Source: Orbicella faveolata (Eukaryota; Cnidaria; Anthozoa; Scleractinia; Merulinidae). From it: DNA of 64,000 bases. The translations under genes and the position numbers were made by a program. Numbering within the stretch: the stretch's first letter is position 1; the number at the start of each line of letters is the position of its first letter. The stretch covers positions 949,217-1,013,216 of the forward strand of contig NW_018149812.1 in assembly GCF_002042975.1 (NCBI RefSeq), in the 5' to 3' direction. Of this stretch, positions 52,901 to 64,000 are shown piece by piece. The notes below the pieces were generated by a model, which made no database searches, had not been told where the DNA came from, and saw only the letters and a list, made by a program, of their open reading frames with translations.

Positions 52901-55900
52901 GGAACATGCAAAGGGCAAAACCATTCACAGCTTTACGTAAATACTTTGCCAAATCATGGCACTAGAAGAAAAGGCCTCACCCACTGTGCATTCTTCTTTC
53001 CTTACACTATCTACACCAGCAGCTGTCATTGCTAACTTACCTGGAGCTTTAACAGTGTTAAGAGCAGCAGTCATTGTACCAACAGATACATGAGACAGAT
53101 CAACAAGCATTCCAAGCCGATTCATTTCAAGCACAACAAGCTGAAACATAAATCATGTCAATAACAAGTACACCTGGATACATGTAGGAAGGTAGGGATA
53201 ACAGATATTTCCACCATAACACAAGAATCTCCAATAAACAGAAAATCAGTGCTATAAATAATTGTATCAACAACAGGTAAGTTCACCAGCAACATTAAGA
53301 CTAAGCCGTAAACAGGTGAACATTACGGGCTACGGCCCTTAATGAAAGCCCTGTTCTCATATTACAATCTGATGATGGCTCTGTTTTAAGAATGCTATGT
53401 GGCAAAACTTTTTGATCTGTAACACTCTTTTTCCAAACTTGTTACTTTACCTATTTTTGTTTGAAGTGCAATGCTCTTTGTCAGAATATAAGCAAGTGGA
53501 GATAAAAATGCTGGGGTGGAAAGGGCTTAAATACTCCGGATAGTTTTAGTATCATCAAAAGCCATTGCATGATAAATGTTTTCATAATTTTGCAAACTTC
53601 CTTTTCTTCTTCTATTTGAAGGACAGTGTTCTGTTAAGGAGTTACAATGTCATAAACGTGAATTTGAAAACAGAAATTGGAGGGAAATGGCTTTGAAGCA
53701 GAAAATTACAAGCAGTGCATGTGTCATGTTTATGTCTCGTAGGTCATACTGCATAGTCTAACTTACTTTCCCAAAGTCTGTAAGTCCTCCGTGAATGTCT
53801 TTTGAGTCTTCGTCAGTCCATCCATCAGCCCTGCATGGGAATAAGTTACAGACAAGACAAGTGAAATAACAGTAACTAAGGCTTCAATACTACACAATGG
53901 GGTACACACTACTAAGTATTGCAATTTGTCTTTGTTTGATCAGCTCCTGGTCCATCTTTTATATATCTCAGTAGTTTTTCAGGTTTCCCCAACCATTTCC
54001 TGATGCAATTAAAATACTCTTCTGGTTCAAAGACTAGAATGCCAGCCTGGAGTCTGACACACAAACAAATTTTTAAGTTCAATTAAATTGCCCTCACAGA
54101 GGCTGGTCAAAGTTTCAGGAAACAAGATTGATCAACAACAAAGAATATTAAATGAAAGCGGGACATTAGAACATCCTGTAGAAAGCAATCCTGGTTTAAG
54201 GTTAAATATCCTTGGTGCTTTTCCTGACAGTAATCATGTTGTACATTTTATAAGAGGCCCACTATACTTAAATTTCTTATAAAAGTCAGGGCAATGGCTA
54301 TCAGGAGCCAACATTCCTTCAAATAGCTCTAAAACAAGAGTCCACTGAAAATTAATTATGCTTTTACAGTGTTTCGGCCAGAAAATTTTACTTGAGGGCC
54401 AAAGTGGCCCCTGAAGACCTTTTTTAGGGGCCAATTTTTTTAGGAAAGGGGCCAATAAAATGAAAGCTACAGAAGGAAAAAATGCATCAGGGTACCAAGG
54501 AAAATAAAGCAGTTTATTAGGATCTGTGATAAAATTTAATAAGTACTTTTTGAAGTGTTTCAACTCAATAAAGTTTCTTTTGAATCAGATACTAGGATGA
54601 AGGATCGGTGCATTACAAGAGAACAATCCTTAGGCATACATAACGTAGTCAATGATCAAGGGTTTGCAATGCATTACAGGGCGATTTCAAACACGGTCAG
54701 CCATTTGGAAGTTTTCAGCCGATGTGAGAGAATCAATACAGCAAAGCAAAAGGATGGATTGACTTCTTTTCTTATGTTGAATGTTTTAGAAGCAAAGATC
54801 TTTCAATATGATTTCCTAGAGGGACATAATGTGTGACAAAATAACCGTTATTAATCATCAACGCAGAGGAATGTAGTCACCATTATGGTGACAAAACCAG
54901 AATTTTTGGTCGCCAAGGATGAAATGTTAGTTGCATTGGCGACCGTATCGGTCACAATTTCGAGCCCTGGGATAGCTTTTAAAATACTATGCCTGTGTTA
55001 AGCCTGAACTCTTGTAAAAGGAAAGGGCCAAATTGGCCCTTTTCTCGTTTTTCTGGGGGCCATCTCTGATTGCAGCGTGGGATTCCCGCAATGGCGCGCT
55101 CTGGTGCAAACACTGCTTTTAGTGAAGAAAATTTGATAACATTACCATGCAGTGTTGCAGGAGTGTGTAAGAGTCATATATCTGACTCCAAGTTTATAAA
55201 ACATTCGCAGAGCACCAAGGCTTGAGTCGATCATGTGTCCACCCTCCAGGCCTATCAAAGAGCCAATCTTTCCATTTTTCTTTGCATCTCTTATGCCTTG
55301 GGCCATTGTCACAAACACCAGGTCATCTGGATATTTCTCCACCAGTCTGTGGATCACAGCAACTTGTTCCAGCCCCACTCTGACTGCATCTTTGAGACGA
55401 ATGTCACACGGACTCCATGCTGCCCAAAACTAAATATGTTGAAACAATTATATAACACAGGATTTTATTGAACCATAGTTAAACCTCTATGCTACCATTT
55501 CTTTTTTCCACATTCCCTTAGTTACCATAATGTGCAAGTCAGATCACAAAGTTCTCTCCTGCAATCAAGACAGCAGTACAGAACATGTTTGAGCAGTATC
55601 AGTCATGAAATCTGGGAATTCTCCAGACTTTTGTTTGGCAAATATTTGTACCAATGAATTGTTTCTGTGGTTTCGCAGTAGTTTGTTTTTAGTTTTGATT
55701 CTTAGCGGTTTCTTTACATTCCTGGCTGCATTCGGCCGTTCAATTCCCCAGAGACAACATTTATCAAAGCCGTCTCCCCCTATGAACTGAAACGTGAAAT
55801 CACATTGCCTCCAAATTACGTAGAAAAGCAGTTTCTTTTGAAACAAATTGTCTCATTCACTTACACTTCCTCATTTTCCTCTACATATAATTGTGATTAA

Positions 55901-58062
55901 GAATGAAGCCTGTTCAGTACCTGGCTGCCAACTTTTCCTTTCCTAAGCCGTGGTATGTCAGTATGCCACGACTTTTCATCCTCATCAAATGTGAGGTTTT
56001 CAAACCGGTTGTGGTACTTCATACGGATCTGATATGGGATATCATTGTGCCTACAGAAAAAAAATGACCAATCAGTTTTAAAATCAAAGTTTCAAGATTA
56101 AAAATAAGCTTATTAAACTTAATTGCTTCTAGCCGACGAAAGAACCCTTCACTACATGTATGAACGCGGGGAACTGAGAATGAATCTTATTTTCTTGCCC
56201 TTCCCTCACTCAGGTTAATTTTTCCGTGACCCTCTCCAACGTTAAGAAAAAAAACTTAAAGGCACGGTCGTTTTGGCTTTATTCGGGTTGTCATTCACAA
56301 GAAGGGAATCAGCAAAGTTTTGTCTTACAATTGTGTTCGGAAAGCTCGCACGATACCTAGCCAGGTATCTCCCTCAAGCAAAACGTAAATTTGAGATGTT
56401 TCTCCCCTTTCAACCATCTTTATTCACGTCATGCCACGCTTGGTTCACGGGCTGCGCGGATCGCATACTAACATAACCACTTCGTTTCCATGCAACGACT
56501 GTTACATCAAAATTTATTCAGGCTAAGCTTTCGTTTGAAAAATTTAAACAAAAACAAGCGGCGTCTCAGTCAATATTTATTTCGCGCCCTTTGTAAATAC
56601 GTTTGCGTAAGACTTTTCATCTTCATGTTTCTATTGAACATCGTATAGGAACAGGAAAGAGTAATAAATAAGAATGCATCTTCGTCAAAGTTCTCTCCTT
56701 AGCTTCCTTCTCGGCCATGTTGCTGTTTTACTTTAATACTGAATAATATCATGCGATATTGGCCGAGGGTCTTTGTTCGCGAGAAAGTAATCCAGTTGTA
56801 AAGAAAATATTACAGGCGATCACAACTGTGCGTGTTTTGTTTGTTTGAATTGAATGAGTAAACCCAAGCTTGACATGTGTAAACTAGTATTAATCACAGA
56901 TTATAGAAGTGCGGCAGTTCGAACAAGATTTACTGCATATAATAATGAATTAAGAATTAAGAATGAACCGAGTAATGTAACCTGTGTCACAGCTGTCTTC
57001 CCGCGAGAGAGCGGGGCGGTACGAGTTATGATACTTGTCAACATCTGCGGGTGTACCGTAATTATTAAATCCCCTTGATCCATTCGTGTAAAAAATTGCC
57101 ACCGCCCACGGGAACTTATTCGTTTTGTTTTGTTATTTCTGCCGGCGCGCCTTTGTTTCAGGCTGTCATCATGTCGTTTCCATTGACTGCTGGTTTCTAT
57201 CGGTTTTGATTGCGTTACAGTCTGCAAAAGTCACACCAGGAAATCAGACTGTTTTGCAACGAACGCACTTAGCTTTGTTCCACATCGGTACGACTGGAAT
57301 AATCACTTTCTTTTTATCCTGTCCTTTCACGCGCAGGACAAAAACCCGACAGAGAACAAACATTAATAAAGGATTGTACGTCACAGATTCTAAACACACC
57401 GCTGAAAGGATTGGAAGCTACTGTCGACGCGATTGTTGCTGCACTTGTTCTATTATGACAGAGTACCTTCGCTCTACACGGACAACAATGTTGAGATAGT
57501 TTATGTAAATTTCCGGGGAAAGAGCAAATTGGATTTTTCCAAAAGTCGACAAAAGTCTGTCACAAAGTGCGCGTACCCGTGTGCATGCATAATTAATTTT
57601 AACATTTCTTTTAAAGAATCAGTGCAACAACACTGGCCCATTATTTTTAGGTCCATGTCGTTGAAAACAAATGTTTTGGTGTTGACTTTACGAGGCCATT
57701 GAAGTATATTTTTAAGTAGCTTGTACTACTGGAGAGGAAACCAGATATTTCCGTCCTGTGTGAATAGGATTGCAAATAAATCAGGCCCGTATTGAAATAT
57801 ATCATTGAGGTTTGGGTTTGCGTCTATCCTTCAGACTTCACTGAAACTCTTGTAATATCCAGTACTTGCAAAACATAAACTGTAAAACCTTGAACTGTTT
57901 ACCCACTCACCCGTCCACCAAAGGCGTTTCATCCAGGATCTTGTTCGCCTGCGCGGCGTAATCAATCGCTCGAGCGCTGCGTCCGGAGGAGGCGGGGACG
58001 CAACTAGCAACGCTGATAAAACCAAGAAAGCAACAAAATAGACTGAGGCGTTTGGAGATCAT
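49940..58062 (-). CDS. Renal-type (membrane) dipeptidase A, complete, ten exons
   Basis: Exons in transcript order: 58062-57911, 56050-55921, 55429-55146, 53830-53767, 53140-53041, 52620-52541, 52176-52080, 51152-51077, 50645-50510, 50089-49940. Phases agree; 1269 nt, 422 residues. A signal peptide ([21 protein letters not shown]) is followed by [17 protein letters not shown]. This family (peptidase M19) uses two zinc ions to hydrolyse dipeptides, cystinyl-bis-glycine and leukotriene D4. The expected ligands are visible: His and Asp in GHND, Glu in IGLEGGH, His in VDLSHVS and His in VIFSHSSA. The rest follows human DPEP1 closely ([38 protein letters not shown]). The end ([11 protein letters not shown]) has no hydrophobic GPI-attachment tail, so the enzyme may be secreted. 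It stands head to head with a paralogue. Confidence 0.93.
50874..50935. repeat. Microsatellite (ATC)n
   Basis: A run of ATC triplets with some CTC and TTA interruptions, in an intron of dipeptidase A. A poly-His open frame across it is an artefact. Confidence 0.85.
54367..55068. mobile_element. hAT-like DNA element with GGGCCAAA-type subterminal motifs
   Basis: The left end CAGTGTTTCGGCCAGAAAAT and the right end in reverse, CAGAGATGGCCCCCAGAAAA, are inverted. Both are followed by GGGCCAAAGTGGCCC or GGGCCAATTTGGCCC. It lies in the intron of dipeptidase A between 53830 and 55146. No target duplication could be confirmed. Confidence 0.55.
54677..54969. mobile_element. Small element of the CAGGGCTCGAAATT family nested in 54367-55068
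   Basis: The right end in reverse reads CAGGGCTCGAAATTGTGACC followed by GGTCGCC, matching the LENG1-intron element at 22771-23567. The left end CAGGGCGATTTCAAACACGG is a weaker match. It appears to be an insertion of one family into another. Confidence 0.4.
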
Positions 58063-58368
58063 CTTGTTTGCTAAAGTATTTCCAGCTTCAGTTCACAGCC
58101 AAAAGGACGCTTGGATTTACAGTGTTAACCAGGGTACTCGCCGCTGTATACAGGGATAACTATTACTGAAATTCTATCTTCTGTTTCAGTTACCTACTAA
58201 ACAAAAGTTTTTGACCAATAAGCGCGTTAGAAAGTTGACAATTGAAACAGCAAGGCATCAAACTGTCAATATTTTACTGACAGAGAGAAGCTTAATTTCT
58301 GACACTACCCTGAGTTTGATTGCAGTCCAGATGCTCCGTCATTTACTCGTCTAATTCACAAAGCTGGA
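58063..58368. promoter_or_regulatory. Divergent promoter between the two dipeptidase genes
   Basis: Only 306 bp separate the start codons of the two paralogues, so promoters and 5' leaders of both lie here. A shared promoter would suit joint regulation, but the sequence does not prove it. Confidence 0.65.
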
Positions 58369-61300
58369 ATGAATCGCAAAACTATCATAATCGGTACAGT
58401 GGTTGTAGTTGTTGTTGTGATCGTTATAGCCGTACCATGCGCCTTGTTGTTAGGAAAGAAAGACGAAGATGAAACGCCCAAAGCGAAGAGCTACACGGAA
58501 CGCGCCGAGCAAATATTGAACGAAACACCGCTAGTTGATGGGTAAGAATTTCTTTCCGATTCATGTTCTTTCATAAAAACGTTCATCCTACTTTGCCAAG
58601 AAATGCCTCTCAATCGAACGTTACTTAAACGGAAACGAAGAATATATTACTAGGCAACTTTCCGGTGATCTTCATATGGACCCTCGGGCCCCGGCCTCGG
58701 GCTAAGAGCGCGTGTAGCAACCACGAAACACGACACGCGTGTAGACAGAAGGAAACCATGCTAACTATTTCAGGATTTGCATTGCTTCTGATTTTCAATT
58801 CGTCAGAGTCACCGTCTATGTACAGACGTATTCTGTTGGGACTTCGTCGAGCTACGCCTGCAAAACAGTATTCAGCAAATTTCTACTGCATGAGAGTGGA
58901 AGGCGCGAAAGGCGGATATAAGTTAGAGCGATACACGGGGCATGGTCAGTGCGCGGTGTAAGGGCTACTAGTAAAGTTGAATTCTGTATTCGAGATATTT
59001 TGAATTCATCGAAAACAATACAAACAACAAAGCCGCGCTATTTGTAAGAAAGATCATCTCGCGGATTATCCGGCAGTCTCCAGGATACAGAACGAAATTT
59101 CCCGGTCTCGTGTACGGGTCATCAAATCCCCCGGATAAAAAAAAAAAACAGCTGAAAATACGTTACTAGCCTCCGTAGCAGGCGTATAAAGGGGAGGGGT
59201 TGGGAGGAGGAACCCACACTTATTATAGTCAATTTGGCCATTTTCGGGGAAAATTTTTTGAATATTTGATGCATTTTGGTCGTTCAATGACAAAGCTGTA
59301 CGTTAGAAACATTTTTTGTGTTTATCTCCAGGATTTTGATTTTTTTAGGCTGACATCTAATTACATGGAGCGATCCCACGCGTGACCAATCGTTCTATAA
59401 GAGATTGTATGGAGTTCAATAGGAAGTTGTATAAATTTGAAATTCGATCGAAAACTCTGGAAACTAGCTTCATGATTCCTTTCAAAACCTAAAATATAGC
59501 TTTAAACCTCGTTTAGTATCGTTTTTCTATCGTTCTAGCGATACATACAATGTGACACAATGATGCGATAACGCACGAAATCCCGCCAGCAACACGGCTC
59601 GCTGATCTGACTAGGTTTTGCGCTATGCATCGGAAGTGAACAAAGTGGAAATGCAGTTCTCAGGCTACGAAGATTGCAATGAACGTTTCCTGCTCGGGCG
59701 GGGGTACTCCCGGATAAAAATGACCGGGGTGTTCGTCGTACCTTTTAGGGGTTAACAAAAGCTTTTTAACCTCAAAAGGTCCATAGCCAGCTTTTGCGGT
59801 ACCTTTAAGGGTATTGAGTGAAAAAAAAAATATGACAGGAGATAATGTGTTGTGCAAGAATTGGTACCTCTTAGGGGAGAAAAAAATTCGGGCCACGCCC
59901 ACAAAACAGGGTCTTATACATCTTAGGGATTCTTTTAAAAATTTCGGACGAACACTCCGTCCTTTTTATTTGGGAGTCTCCCCGGAGTTTCCTGTTGCAA
60001 TCATGCTGATGATTCGATTTGTTACTGCTTGCTTCGGACCATATATCGCCCAATGTGCATCGCCAAATGACATGGTAGTCGAATACAATTACGTTCTTTC
60101 TTGTTGTTTTACTTGTAGACATAACGATATTCCATGGCAGCTAAGGAAGAACTACATGAATAGAATGGCAAACGTGACTTTAGACAAGAACAACCCAGAC
60201 CTCCACACTGATATACCCAGGCTCAGAGAGGGTGGTGTTGGAGCTCAGGTAAGTGGACTGGAATTTAAACAGCTCCCGAGGCTCCAAACTAGGCCGCGTC
60301 GGCTACGAGTATAGAGCAGGCATGGGGAAAAGGGATATGGAGATGGACTCTGCGCTCTTCATTGGGTAAAGGGAGTGCATGTTGATTTGAGGTCCTGTGA
60401 GGCAGAGATGAATTCTGCGCCTTTATGTTCCTCAGTGTGGTCATAAACCAGAAATGTAACTTAGGGGATGAACAGATTGAGCCCTCGAATACCGAAGCAA
60501 AACGATTGGTTTTTGCTATTAAAAAAACGAACAAAACAATACACCTATTTATCGCCAGGCCGCCTTTTGAATCAAAGGTAAAAATACTCAGTCATTGTGC
60601 GAACGTTTTAATAGCTATCGCGAATCAGATCTTTTCTTGGGAAGTTATCAAGAACTGGAATAATGCGTATTTTTGATTTAAACCATCTCACCTACCCAAC
60701 CTCGTTACCAGGGCTTTTCCCTAAGAGATTGGGAGGCGCGGGAAAAATCGGCTGGTCACGTAGTAAAACGCCTTCGCCGCCTTCCCCCCACCCACCCCCC
60801 CCTCCCAATTCCAAAGGGAAATGTCCTGGGAACGCGGTTGCATACTTACCCTAAGTAACCTTGACGATTTTTGGTTTGTTTTTTTGCACAGTTCTGGTCA
60901 GCATACGTATCTTGTTCCAATCAGTACAAGAACTCGGTTCGCTTGTTCCTCGAGCAGATTGACGTCATCCTCCGCATGGTTGAGAAGTACCCGGATGATT
61001 TTACGTTCGTAACAACTGCCAAGGGAATAAAAGATGCACACAAGAACGGAAAGATTGCCTCCATGATTGGCATAGAGGGGGGTCACGCTATTGACAGTAG
61101 CTTAGATAGCCTCCGAATGATGTACGAGCTGGGAGGGCGGTACATGACGCTGACCCATAGCTGTCATACACCTTGGTAAGTCACTTTCAGGAACACAAGG
61201 CTGTTTTTCAACTGAGTGTCTCAAATCCTTAATTACAACGTAATTACAACGACCAATGGTATGAAGCCGAAACAACCAATCTTAATCAACCAACGAGAAC

Positions 61301-63532
61301 GACTGGTTTTTCATTTCCAACTTTGCATCATTGCTTGATGGGTGGAGCGACGTTTTTGAATAAATTACAGAGCACAGTAAACCAAAACTGAATCCAATTC
61401 AGACAGCCTTCGATGCTCATTTTAAAAACAACACTATTTAAAGTGTGGTGTTACTTTCCAGTGACCAAACCTTTGAGAAACGTCTTATTTTTCAGGGCCG
61501 ATTCCTGTACACCCAAAAACCCAGAACATAATGGCCTGACGGAGTTTGGAAAAGTAAGAAGTCTGCTGCTTTATCTAAACGCACAGTAGGGATACATTCC
61601 TTAGATAGATTAGAAGCCGCTTAACTTAGCATGGTGTAACCTTCATAATCTAAGATCGGATTATTTTTGTCCTGCAGCGAGTCAATTGTTTACCTTAGAG
61701 CGATCAGCGTCCCATTTTTTTTTTCTCTCAAAATAGGAATAACTTGTAAATGACTAAATCCCCTAAAGAGGATTTTCGTCTATCTTTTCGTTCATTCAGT
61801 TACACTGCATCCCCAGAGTGTGTTAAACAAGAGTATGCGCCGATAACGTTGTTTTGTGACGATAAGAGTGCGAAGTACACGTGTTTATGTAAATGTGTAT
61901 TTTCTGCCCCTTTCATTTAAAAAATATATATATAAGAATGAGTAGAAAGCAAAAGTTCGTGTTTTGAGCTTGGGAGAAAACTAACGATTAACAAGTGTTG
62001 TATTGCACCACCTGCAACGAATGCAACGAAACTGAATCTCGTCATCAAAATTGCGCTTGGTCAGGACCACCATCTATACATGATTGCAGTGGTGTACTTT
62101 TCATTTCTACGTCAAGCCTCCTGTAATCGGACAAGCTTGTAGATTTGGAATACGTTTTCACTCCTGACAGGTTGAAAAATAAAGAGTTTGTACGTTGCTG
62201 GGGTTACGACTAAGTGTTCACTCAAGGAAAAGGTTCTTTAGTGGACTTCTAACTGTGCTTTCATCAAATTTACCTGGAATAAACCTCTTAAAATTAATTA
62301 ATCTCGGAAGGAAAATCTACTTATGCGATAATACGATAAGATGGTTGAAAATGGTGTTGGCAATATATATCAGTAATTTCACTTGTTTTCTTTAGATCCT
62401 GATCAAGGAGATGAATCGTATTGGAATGTTTGTTGACATGTCACATATCTCCCATAAGACAATGAACGATGTTCTGGATGTCACCAAAGCGCCAGGTATG
62501 AAATCGCACCGGCTTTAAATAGAGTTTACGGAAACACGTTAGCGCACTGCGAATGAGGCTTTACAGTGAAAAACCAAGTAATGTACTGGTACTTAACAAA
62601 AGCAGTTAGAGTTTTCACAAAATATGTCATAAGTTAGGTGCGACTTTGTCTTCACAAACCTCACAAAGTTCATACTTTACGTTTAACTTTAAGTTTATCA
62701 ATCTTTTAATAACCTGTAATTATAAACCTTTTAGTAATTTTCAGTCATTCCTCTGCCTACGCACTGTGTAACCACACCAGGAACGTTCCCGATGATGTCT
62801 TGAAGAGAATGGTGAGGAGCAGTTATTTGTCAGTTACTCATTGGTTATTGGATTCATCGATCGAACAATTGATTTAATGATTCGTTGATTCGTTCAATTT
62901 TATTTTTCATCCATTCGTTCATTCGTACGTCTTTAATTTATTCATTGCTATCTGATTATTTCGTGCGCTAAATCTAATAGTCTTTTCGCTCATTCCCTTA
63001 TGGATTGATTCGCTCTTTTGCTCGTTTGGCGGCTTACTTGTTCGTTCTCTTGGATTGATTGATTAATTTATGCATTAACTCAAACGTTCATTCCCCTGTT
63101 CGCTCACTCTGCATTTCCTTCCTCCATCCATCCATTCATCCATCCATCCATCCATCCATCCATCCATCCATCCATCCATTCATTCATTCATTCATTCATT
63201 CGAGTCATTCAATCAATCGTTCATTCGATCGATGATCGATCTTTCGTTCATATATTCATTCATACATTGCTCCATCCAATCTCTCTCTCATTTTTTCGTT
63301 TACAACTTCCTCTTTTTTCTTTCTTTTTCTCTTCCTTTCTCTGTATCTTTCTGTCCTCTGGACTTTTTTTCCTTTTTTCACTAATCCGTTGGTTTGATAT
63401 GTTAACTCATAAACTGACAGTTCTTATTCCACTAACATTTGTTCCAGCCCAAGAATGGTGGAGTAGTTATGGTGAACTTTTACAATGATTACCTGACGTG
63501 CAGTCCGGAGGCAAAACTGAGTGATGTGGCAG
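58369..63532 (+). CDS. Renal-type dipeptidase B, membrane-anchored, 3' end outside the window
   Basis: Seven exons are visible: 58369-58541, 60119-60248, 60892-61175, 61496-61553, 62396-62495, 62735-62811 and 63448-63532. They encode about 302 residues. The start is MNRKTIIIG followed by a Val/Ile-rich helix ([20 protein letters not shown]) and [10 protein letters not shown]. With basic residues before it and no cleavage site, this looks like a type II signal anchor rather than a signal peptide. The catalytic part keeps the M19 zinc ligands: GHND, IGIEGGH, VDMSHIS and the His of IFSHSS. Exons of 130, 284 and 100 nt have exactly the lengths of the paralogue's exons. The last exon seen ends at KLSDVAG; the exon for D-HIDHIK and the end of the protein lie beyond 64000. 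Confidence 0.9.
58542..60118. other. First intron of dipeptidase B
   Basis: A 1.6-kb intron. From about 59690 to 59990 it holds a repeat beginning CGGGGGTACTCCC and ending GGGAGTCTCCCC, related to other poly-G/GTACTCCC repeats in the window. The rest shows nothing that I can support. Confidence 0.55.
59695..59988. repeat. GGGGGTACTCCC-type repeat
   Basis: Bounded by GGCGGGGGTACTCCC and, at the right, GGGAGTCTCCCCGG. The inside carries repeated GGTACCTTTTAGGG-like and TTAGGGG motifs. Family members begin near 3877 and 41295. Confidence 0.5.
63115..63204. repeat. Microsatellite (CATC)n then (CATT)n
   Basis: About twelve CATC units pass into about six CATT units. The sequence for 200 bp on either side is also rich in TCATTC and GATTGATT, suggesting a long history of slippage. 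Confidence 0.85.
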
Positions 63533-64000
63533 GTAATCACCATAATGTTATACTGTACATAATACATACTTATTTTGCCTGTGAAAGTCACGCACATTAA
63601 CATGAGTTTTTCCAGGAAATTCAGTATATCTGATTAAATAGCTGCAAAACTATTGTAGATTTTTTTCAAACTGTTATAGCAAACTTTGGGATGTGTAAAG
63701 TCATAGATTTTTTTCACACTAGACAGGTATGAAGATAGTTAATTCAGGTGCTTTGTTTTCCAGATCTGTCAAAGCACTTTTGTAGAGACTATAAATGAGG
63801 TCTCGCCGTTTTTCTTGTGGAAGAGGGCACAGAGGACCCCGAATTCTCCTCTGAAGGATTTAGGCATTTCTAACTTGCATAAGCTTCCTCTGCACGTTTA
63901 TAAGAATAAAGCTATGAGGACCACCAAATTCTCGTTCTCTTCAATCTCCATGTCAAATCCACTCACTCGATCATCTTTTCACCGAACTAAAATGGGTGCT
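63533..64000. other. Intron of dipeptidase B running off the window
   Basis: No exon resembling the next block of the paralogue is found before the end of the window. Confidence 0.6.

Noticed and set aside
57125-57499. 124-residue plus-strand open frame in intron 1 of dipeptidase A
   Set aside because: Composition is erratic, other frames in the same stretch are equally open, and no family resemblance is seen. Not strong enough to call a gene.

Overview
This window is animal nuclear DNA. Genes are split by GT-AG introns, introns are AT-rich, AATAAA signals follow the last coding exons of at least two genes, and inverted-repeat elements (MITEs) and tRNA-derived SINE-like repeats are dense. 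Gene content (NEDD8, ZFTRAF1/CYHR1, a TMEM276-like protein, LENG1, an NHL-propeller membrane protein, a long ankyrin protein, two renal-type dipeptidases) and the repeat style suggest an anthozoan cnidarian, most likely a stony coral. The exact species cannot be read from the window. Two assembly flaws are visible: a run of N at 41674-41709 and a single N at 31665 between two identical 107-bp copies.

Left part (1-17 kb). A small acidic protein of unknown function runs leftward (34-574). NEDD8 runs rightward (1393-6553); I reconstructed all six coding exons into a 78-residue precursor, and exon 2 is an 18-base microexon. ZFTRAF1/CYHR1, a RING plus TRAF-type zinc finger protein, follows on the same strand (7736-16988, four coding exons, 341 residues). 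Its 5.8-kb second intron is full of MITE-like repeats.

Middle (20-41 kb). A four-to-six-helix membrane protein resembling TMEM276 runs leftward (20067-21224). It shares a 309-bp divergent promoter with LENG1 (21534-27102, seven exons, 271 residues), a likely spliceosome-associated CIR-domain protein. Next comes a 15-exon leftward gene (28517-40499) whose exons join in phase into a 430-residue type I membrane protein: signal peptide, six NHL blades and one C-terminal transmembrane helix. Each blade is encoded by one large and one small exon (one blade has an extra intron). This is the most novel-looking gene here.

Right part (42-64 kb). A 962-residue protein made almost only of ankyrin repeats runs rightward (42590-47539). 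Two renal-dipeptidase-like paralogues then stand head to head. The leftward one (49940-58062) is complete, 422 residues, with a signal peptide. The rightward one (58369 to beyond 63532) starts with a membrane anchor and leaves the window before its last exons. Their start codons are 306 bp apart and several exons have identical lengths, which points to an inverted duplication.

NEDD8 and ZFTRAF1 both belong to the ubiquitin/ubiquitin-like world, but nothing in the sequence shows that they act together. No retroviral, LTR or Polinton element, no intact transposase, no rRNA gene and no CRISPR array was seen.
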